Shown: one piece after another, positions 19,287 through 24,120 of the stretch | How positions within the stretch are numbered: position 1 is the stretch's first letter | How the letters are laid out: the number at the start of each line of letters is the position of its first letter | Source: Haloarculaceae archaeon | GTDB lineage: Archaea; Halobacteriota; Halobacteria; Halobacteriales; Haloarculaceae | NCBI GenBank assembly: GCA_018609945.1 | Contig: JAHENO010000301.1 | Coordinates: forward strand, 1 to 24,120 | Length of the DNA stretch: 24,120 nt | Direction: 5' to 3' | The notes under the pieces: generated by a model | Database searches by the model: none | What the model saw: the letters and a program-made list of their open reading frames with translations, nothing else | What the model was told of the DNA's origin: nothing | Translations under genes and position numbers: made by a program

Positions 19287-21662
19287 CTACCCCGACGGCG
19301 TCTCGCCAGTGACGAGCGCCGCCAGCAACGCCAGCGCGACGGACTTGTCGAGCGGGTCGTTGGCGTTCCCGCAGTGGGGCGACTGGACGCAGGCCGGACA
19401 GCCCGCCTCGCAGTCACAGGCTGCGACCAGGTCACGCGTCGTCGCCGCGATGTCGTCGATGGTCTCGTAGCCGGTGCGTGCGAGGCCGACGCCGCCGGGA
19501 TGGCCGTCGTAGATGAAGACGGTGCTCCGGTCGGTGTGGGGGTGAAGGGGCGTCGAGAGGCCGCCCACATCGCGGCGGTCACACAGCACCGACAGCGGGA
19601 ACGTCGCGATCATGGCGTGTTCGGCGGCGTGGATGCCGCCGGCGAAATCCCCGCGGGCCCGGAGGTCCCGTTCCAGGTCGTCGGGCAGTGCGTAGTACAG
19701 CGCACGCGTCTCCAGAGTCGTCTCGGGCAGGTCCACGCTACGCTCGCCCAGGGGTTCGCCGGTGGCGCTGTCCCGGCGCTGGAAGCCCGTAATCTGCTTG
19801 CTGACCGTCACGCGCGCGAAGCGCACCGGCACGTCCGGGCGGGCGGCCGGCGTCCGCTCGTCGAGGTCTTCCGCGACTGTGACGGACTTCTCGTGGAGCG
19901 GCCGGGTGAAGTAGTCGGCCCACGTCCGGTCGAGCGTCGCCACGTCGTGGTCAAGGTCGAGGTCGATCACCTCGTAGGTGTCCCCCTGGTGGTGGTAGAT
20001 CGCACCCGGGTGGGCGTCCCGGAGCGCGTCCCCGAACGGGAGTGAGCCGACGCGGTCGCCCCCGCGGGTCCGCAGTTGCACCTCGCGGTCGGCCGCGGTC
20101 CGCAGGCTCGTCTCGTGGGCCGGGCTACCCTCGCCGCTGTAGACCCACCGGGTCCCGGCGTCGGTCAGCCGCCGGTCTAGGTCACCGTTCGATTCCAGCT
20201 CCGCGACCGTCTCCGGGAAGGTTGCGCCGAAGTGGGACTCGTCGGCGGGGCGGAGCCAGGACTCGCGGGCGGCCGCACAGACGTGGTCGGGCAGGAGGTG
20301 GTCGTTCTCGGGGTTGGTGACTGCCCGCTCGGGGTCGTCGTCGAACAGCGCGTCGGGATTGCGGACGACGAACTGGTCGAGCTGATCCTCGCCGGCGACC
20401 AAGACGACCAGGCTGGGGTCGGTGCCCCGGCCGGCCCGGCCCGCACGCTGGAACGTCTCCATCCGCGTGCCCGGGTAGCCGTCGAGCAACACGGCGTCGA
20501 GCCCGCCGACGTCGACGCCGAGTTCGAGCGCGCTTGTCGTCCAGACACCGCGCAGGGAGCCGTCGTGGAGGCCGGCCTCGATAGTCTCGCGGCGGTCGTC
20601 GGTCAACGCGGCCTGGTAGGCCGCGACGGCGTCGGCTTCCTCGCGGTGGCCGCGCTCGCGGAGGCTGCTCGCGCTCTCGGTCGCGTACCGCTCGGCAGTC
20701 TGTCGGGAATCGACGAATGCGGCCGTCTGGAACCCTCGCGCGACGAGGTCGACGAAGAGCCGCTCTGTCTCGGCGTGGCTGGAGCGCCGGCGGCCGCTGC
20801 CCCAGCCCGCCCCGGCCTCGTACCCGGGCGGGTTCCAGAGCACCCAGTGAGTCGGGCCCGCCGCGCTGGTGTCCTCGTCGATCAGGGCGAACGTCTCGGG
20901 GTCCCGGCCGACGACGCGGGCGGCGTGCTCCCGGGGGTTGCCGATGGTGGCCGAACAGCAGACGTACTGCGGGTCGCCGGGAGACGGGGGCTCCCGGGAT
21001 GACGAGTCCGACTCGTCACCGGCGCCGAAGCGCTCGCAGAGCCGGTTCAGCCGCCGGAGCACGAGCGCGACGTGGCTGCCGAAGACGCCGCGGTACTCGT
21101 GGACCTCGTCGACGACGACGGTCTCGAGCCGTTCGAGGAACCAGTCCCACAGCCGGCGGGCGTGGGGCAGGATGCCGTAGTGGAGCATGTCGGGCGTGAC
21201 CAGCAGGACGGTGGGCTGGCGGTCCCGCACGGCGCGCTTCTCGCTGTCGGAAAGCTGGCCGGTGTAGCGGTCGACGGTCACGCGCGATCCGAACCCGAGG
21301 TCGCCAGCCAGCGCGGAGAGCGTCGCCGCCTGGTCGTTGATGAGCGCGACCTGCGGGCCGACGTAGAGGGTGGTCCCGAGGTGGTCCATCGCCCGCTCGA
21401 AGGCCGGCACGGTGTAGGCGAGGCTCTTCCCGCTGGCCGTCGGCGTGGCGAGGACGACGTTGTCCCCCTCCCGGACGGCCTCGATTGCCTCGGCCTGGTG
21501 GGCATAGAGGTCGTCGACGCCCGCGCCCGCGAGGGCGTCCTCGAGACGGCCCTCGACGTCGATCTGGCGGTGGCTGGCCCCGCGGCCGGGCAGGACCCGG
21601 TGGTCGGCGAGTTGTCCCTCGTAGTAGGGCCGCTCGCGGAGCCACTCGACTGTCTCGTCCAC
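19287..21662 (-). CDS. Superfamily 2 DEAD/DEAH-box helicase, MrfA/Hrq1 type with DUF1998
   Basis: This is a 791-residue helicase. It has Walker A ATPTASGKS (72-80), a DEVH Walker B box (185-188), motif III SAT (237-239), motif VI FQRAGRAGR in the second RecA-like domain, and a C-terminal DUF1998-type zinc domain (CDCEAGCPACVQSPHCGN) with the four-cysteine motif. This architecture matches Bacillus MrfA (YprA) and fungal Hrq1, which translocate 3'-5' and act in repair of interstrand crosslinks and bulky damage. I prefer GTG 21662 because GTAAAC lies 24 nt before it, whereas the longer frame begins at TTG 21710. Monocistronic, in its own orientation group with the GNAT gene. Confidence 0.9.
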   Translation of the reverse strand: MDETVEWLRERPYYEGQLADHRVLPGRGASHRQIDVEGRLEDALAGAGVDDLYAHQAEAIEAVREGDNVVLATPTASGKSLAYTVPAFERAMDHLGTTLYVGPQVALINDQAATLSALAGDLGFGSRVTVDRYTGQLSDSEKRAVRDRQPTVLLVTPDMLHYGILPHARRLWDWFLERLETVVVDEVHEYRGVFGSHVALVLRRLNRLCERFGAGDESDSSSREPPSPGDPQYVCCSATIGNPREHAARVVGRDPETFALIDEDTSAAGPTHWVLWNPPGYEAGAGWGSGRRRSSHAETERLFVDLVARGFQTAAFVDSRQTAERYATESASSLRERGHREEADAVAAYQAALTDDRRETIEAGLHDGSLRGVWTTSALELGVDVGGLDAVLLDGYPGTRMETFQRAGRAGRGTDPSLVVLVAGEDQLDQFVVRNPDALFDDDPERAVTNPENDHLLPDHVCAAARESWLRPADESHFGATFPETVAELESNGDLDRRLTDAGTRWVYSGEGSPAHETSLRTAADREVQLRTRGGDRVGSLPFGDALRDAHPGAIYHHQGDTYEVIDLDLDHDVATLDRTWADYFTRPLHEKSVTVAEDLDERTPAARPDVPVRFARVTVSKQITGFQRRDSATGEPLGERSVDLPETTLETRALYYALPDDLERDLRARGDFAGGIHAAEHAMIATFPLSVLCDRRDVGGLSTPLHPHTDRSTVFIYDGHPGGVGLARTGYETIDDIAATTRDLVAACDCEAGCPACVQSPHCGNANDPLDKSVALALLAALVTGETPSG

Positions 21663-21725
21663 GGACGCCCTACCGGAGCCGGGCGGTTTACGGTTGCGTT
21701 TGCGGGTCAAAGCGCAGACGGGACG

Positions 21726-22208
21726 CTACAGGTCCCGCGCGACCATCTCGCCCCAGACCTCGAACCCCCGGCGCTCGTAGAAGCCGCGCGCGCGTTCGTT
21801 GTCGGGGTCGACGTCGAGGACCAGCCGGTCCAGCGGGAGGTCCTGGCCGCGGGCGACCGACAGCGCCGCCTCCAAGAGGTCGTCGGCCAGACCCGTCCCG
21901 CGGTGGGGCTCGCGGACGTAGATCTCGTTCAACACTGCTGCGTCCCAGATGTGGGCGAGCCGGTCCGGCAGGACGAAGACGTATCCCGCCGCTGTCTCCT
22001 CTCCGTGGGCAATCTGGACGCATCGCTCGTCGTCAGAGACGCAGCGGTCGACCCAGTCGAGGTAGCGCTCGCGGTAGGCGTCGTCCAGCTTCTCGCGGTA
22101 GGCCGCCGCCTTCCCGTCGTCGCCGGTGCCGGTCCCGAGTTCGAGTTCGAACGCCCGCTTGAGGCGCCACAGGTCCTCGGCGTCGCCCTCGCGGTACGGT
22201 CTGATCAT
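21726..22208 (-). CDS. GNAT-family N-acetyltransferase
   Basis: This 160-residue protein starts MIRPYREGDAEDLWRL, the usual GNAT strand 1 and helix 1. Motif A reads LNEIYVREPHRGTGLADDLLEAAL with the acetyl-CoA pyrophosphate loop R-G-T-G-L. Motif B is the NERARGFYERRGFE segment near the end. The acceptor substrate cannot be told; YRERYLDWVDRCVSDDERC suggests a ribosomal or small-molecule acetyltransferase but is not diagnostic. A GCTAAC box lies about 28 nt before the ATG. It ends 63 bp before the helicase start, so the two may be partly co-transcribed. Confidence 0.88.
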   Translation of the reverse strand: MIRPYREGDAEDLWRLKRAFELELGTGTGDDGKAAAYREKLDDAYRERYLDWVDRCVSDDERCVQIAHGEETAAGYVFVLPDRLAHIWDAAVLNEIYVREPHRGTGLADDLLEAALSVARGQDLPLDRLVLDVDPDNERARGFYERRGFEVWGEMVARDL

Positions 22209-22459
22209 GGATGCTCCTGGAGTGGAACCAGGTTAGCGTTTCGGGAACGACGGCGCGCGCCAACCCTACGGCCGGGAGCGCGTCTCGTCGCGTGCGAGAC
22301 GCGACCACCGGGAGCGTCTCGAAAAGCGAGCGGGGAGCGGGAGCCCGAGCGGCGCGAGGGCTCCACATGCTCGCGCGGCGAACGGAGTGAGCCGCAAGAG
22401 CGAAGCGACCCGCGAGCGCGACCCGGGGCAGGCCTGCCGTTGGGTGGGACTGAAAGGGG

Positions 22460-22549
22460 CCGGCCGCTCGGTCCGGTGAGACGACGCAAGCACTGCACCG
22501 AGCGTAGCGAGGGAAGCGCACAGCGAGTCGCAACCGGTCGAGCGGCCGG
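22460..22549. repeat. Inverted repeat pair CCGGCCGCTCG / CGAGCGGCCGG
   Basis: The arms are 11 bp, perfect and 68 nt apart. Imperfect symmetry continues inward (GTCCGG against CCGGT). It could be the ends of a short palindromic element, or a long stem in the 3' region of the flavoprotein transcript. Confidence 0.4.
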
Positions 22550-22633
22550 GGGCTTTCTGGCTGGTCGCAGTAATCGTGGTGGAGTCACAGACAACAGTTT
22601 CTAGAGAGCGGCCGGGGGCTTTCTTGCCGGTCG
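22540..22633. repeat. 28-nt direct repeat, two copies 66 nt apart
   Basis: Copies at 22540-22567 and 22606-22633 are identical at 26 of 28 positions (both begin GAGCGGCCGGGGGCTTTCT). The 66-nt period is twice the 33-nt unit that follows at 22636, suggesting nested duplication. Confidence 0.6.
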
Positions 22634-22635
22634 AA

Positions 22636-22701
22636 AGAGCAGCGACGACCACAGCAAGAACAGTTCATAGAGCAGCGACGATTCCAGCAAAAACAGGTCC
22701 T
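22636..22701. repeat. 33-nt tandem repeat, two units
   Basis: Units 22636-22668 and 22669-22701 both begin AGAGCAGCGACGA and agree at about 26-27 of 33 positions. The second unit runs into the stop codon of the flavoprotein gene (22700-22702). Confidence 0.55.
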
Positions 22702-24097
22702 AAACGGCGTCGGCACACTCCCGGAAGAGCCCGTCCAGAATCTCCGGCGTCGTCGGATGGTACGCGCGGTCGGGCACCTCGCGGACGTCCAGTCCCATCT
22801 CGACGACGACCTGCATGGTCTTGGCCATGACGTCGGCGTGGTAGTGCAGCCCCTGATATCCCAGCACGGTCCCGTCGGTCCGGTCGACGACCAGCCGCGC
22901 CAGCCCCTCGGGGACGTCCTTCGTCTTGAAGACGCCGTCGTCGCTGGCCCGCCGGGTGGCGACAGCCACGTCGTATCCCGCCTCGCGGGCCGTCGCCTCG
23001 GTGTGCCCGACGCGGGCGAACGGATACACCCCGAGCCCCGAGAAGATGACGTGGTGGTGGACGTTCTGGTAGGGCGTCAGTTCCTCGCCGCGGGCGTGCG
23101 CGAGGATGTTCTCGGCGGCCGCGAACCCCTGTTCCTTGGCGACGTGGAGAATCGGTTCCTTGCCGTTGGCGTCGCCGACGACGAAGACGCGCTCGTCGTC
23201 GCGGGCCTGCATGGTATCGTGGACCCAGCCCGGCCCCGGCGAGAGGGCCGTGTTCGCCAGTCCCAGCCCGTCGAGGGTCGGCCGTCGGCCGGTGAAACAG
23301 AACAGGTGGTCGGCCTCGATGGCGTCCTCGCCGTCCGCGCCCTCGACGAACAGGCGGACGCCGCCATCGTCGGTCGGCTCGACGCGCTGCTCGTGCGTGT
23401 TCGTGCGGACGTCGAGGTCGAACTGCTCGCGGTAGATCTCGAGCGCGGCGTCCCCGAAGGGCGGATCGGCCTCGTCGAGTGGCCGGTCGTCGTGTTCGAT
23501 CACGGTGAGATCCATGCCCCCGGCCTCGGCGAGATAGGGGACCAGTTCCATCCCGACGTAGCCAAAGCCCATCACGACTCCGGTCTCGGGAAAGTCGGTG
23601 GCGTCGAGGACACCGGCGCTGGTCGTGTACGCGACGTCGTCGATACCGGGCAAGTCGGGGACGTTGACGGTCGATCCAGTCGCGACGACGACGTAGTCGG
23701 GTTCGACGGTGTGGTCCCCGACGGCCAGCGTCCGGTCGTCGACGAAGCGGGCCGTCCCGTGGTGGAAGGTGACGTCCTCCCGCGTTGCCCACTCGTGGAC
23801 CGCGCCGCGCCTGTGTTCGGCGAAGGAGGAGACGTGTTCGTCCTTGGTCTCCACGACGGCGTCGAGATCCACCTCGGGGGTGCCGACGACGCGGTGGTCG
23901 TGCCGGGCCTGGAAGCGGTGGGCGCCCGCCGAGAGGACTTCCTTCGAGGGCATGCATCCCCGGAGGATGCACAGGCCCCCGCCCGGGTCGCCGTCGTCGA
24001 CGAGCGTCAGTTCGACCTCGGGAACGTCGACCAGTTCGCCGGCCACGGCGGTCCCGGCACTGCCGTACGCGCCCACGACCGCGACGTGAATGCTCAT
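22700..24097 (-). CDS. Dihydrolipoamide-dehydrogenase-like FAD disulfide oxidoreductase
   Basis: This 465-residue protein is a class I pyridine-nucleotide disulfide oxidoreductase (Lpd, mercuric and glutathione reductase group). The redox disulfide is C43-ILRG-C48 before MPSK. The second dinucleotide site is around MGFGYVGMELVPYLAEAG, the FAD-binding VFVVGDANG comes later, and the C-terminal His-Glu pair is HPTTPE (H447, E452). The N-terminal FAD loop reads GAYGSAG instead of strict GxGxxG. Lacking adjacent 2-oxoacid dehydrogenase genes, it is probably not the PDH E3; a thiol or flavin-linked reductase of unknown substrate is more likely. I place the start at ATG 24097; a GTG two codons earlier is possible. 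Only 23 bp of upstream DNA is visible. Confidence 0.87.
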   Translation of the reverse strand: MSIHVAVVGAYGSAGTAVAGELVDVPEVELTLVDDGDPGGGLCILRGCMPSKEVLSAGAHRFQARHDHRVVGTPEVDLDAVVETKDEHVSSFAEHRRGAVHEWATREDVTFHHGTARFVDDRTLAVGDHTVEPDYVVVATGSTVNVPDLPGIDDVAYTTSAGVLDATDFPETGVVMGFGYVGMELVPYLAEAGGMDLTVIEHDDRPLDEADPPFGDAALEIYREQFDLDVRTNTHEQRVEPTDDGGVRLFVEGADGEDAIEADHLFCFTGRRPTLDGLGLANTALSPGPGWVHDTMQARDDERVFVVGDANGKEPILHVAKEQGFAAAENILAHARGEELTPYQNVHHHVIFSGLGVYPFARVGHTEATAREAGYDVAVATRRASDDGVFKTKDVPEGLARLVVDRTDGTVLGYQGLHYHADVMAKTMQVVVEMGLDVREVPDRAYHPTTPEILDGLFRECADAV

Positions 24098-24120
24098 ACC
24101 CACTCTGGACGCGCAGGGAC

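Larger units (their letters stand above)
22209..22699. repeat. 490-bp gene-free, repeat-rich gap
   Basis: No credible gene is present; all frames here are Arg/Pro/Ser-rich with no family features. The gap holds: a 9-bp-arm hairpin (CGCGTCTCG 22279-22287 with CGAGACGCG 22295-22303), an 11-bp inverted repeat pair (22460-22470 and 22539-22549), a 28-nt direct repeat, and a 33-nt tandem repeat. GTGGGACTGAAAGGGGC at 22444 and the GAAAGCCCCCGGCCGCTC strings (minus strand) look to me, from memory, like dispersed haloarchaeal intergenic repeats. The promoter of the GNAT gene occupies the left edge. Confidence 0.55.

Noticed and set aside
22444..22456. GTGGGACTGAAAG resembles the 3' end of haloarchaeal CRISPR repeats
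   Set aside because: Single occurrence with no spaced repeats and no cas genes; better explained as a dispersed intergenic repeat.
22205..22594. Minus-strand frame of 129 codons in the repeat-rich gap
   Set aside because: Arg/Ser/Pro-rich, crosses hairpins and repeats, no start context or homology features.

Overview
The window is haloarchaeal (class Halobacteria). GC content is high, the predicted proteins are strongly acidic, and many genes look leaderless, with a TATA-like box about 25-30 nt before the start codon. It carries Halobacteria-typical families: a bacterio-opsin-activator (Bat) HTH_10 sensor, a second RFC small subunit, ADP-forming acetyl-CoA synthetase, halocyanin, a helix-turn-helix/DUF7521-type pair and many UspA proteins. 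I cannot place the genus. No tRNA, rRNA, CRISPR array or intact transposase gene was seen.

Layout. 1-1505: C-terminal part of a CHAT-domain (caspase-like) protease, a convergent 42-residue membrane microprotein, and an AT-rich regulatory stretch. 1506-5217: signalling and housekeeping genes (receiver-PAS protein, RfcC, a broken zinc-ribbon gene, an ATPase-only histidine-kinase relative, a soluble TrkA-N protein). 5271-6980: a UspA gene and two flavin-type split-barrel (PPOX) proteins. 6990-10150: acd and its overlapping phosphotransacetylase-like partner, divergent from a 980-residue PAS/GAF/Bat regulator (10249-13191). 13301-13790: a two-gene unit of a winged-helix regulator and a 48-residue zinc-finger-like protein behind an 18-bp palindrome. 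13807-16501: five UspA genes. 16502-19286: a MITE-like element, a DoxX membrane operon, an HTH plus small membrane protein pair, and a His-rich halocyanin-like lipoprotein. 19287-24097: MrfA/Hrq1-type helicase, GNAT acetyltransferase, a 490-bp repeat-rich gap, and a dihydrolipoamide-dehydrogenase-like flavoprotein.

Main observation. A dyad with consensus TTCCCA-N6-TGGGAA recurs in the non-coding DNA: six good copies and one weaker copy. They lie in front of five of the six usp genes, the PPOX gene (through a small leader ORF) and, weakly, the doxX operon. In four cases exactly 41 nt separate the dyad from the nearest start codon. In most promoters a TATA-like position follows 11-12 nt after the dyad, just beyond where TFB would bind. 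This looks like an activator site placed immediately upstream of BRE/TATA and defines a candidate stress regulon. It recalls the bacterial DosR dormancy regulon (many Usp proteins, palindromic box), but that is only an analogy.

How the genes may work together (inference): redox or energy sensing by the PAS/GAF proteins, stress adaptation by Usp and PPOX proteins, acetate/ATP metabolism by Acd, and an electron-transfer/membrane set (halocyanin, DoxX, flavoprotein disulfide reductase). The regulator that binds the shared dyad is not identified.
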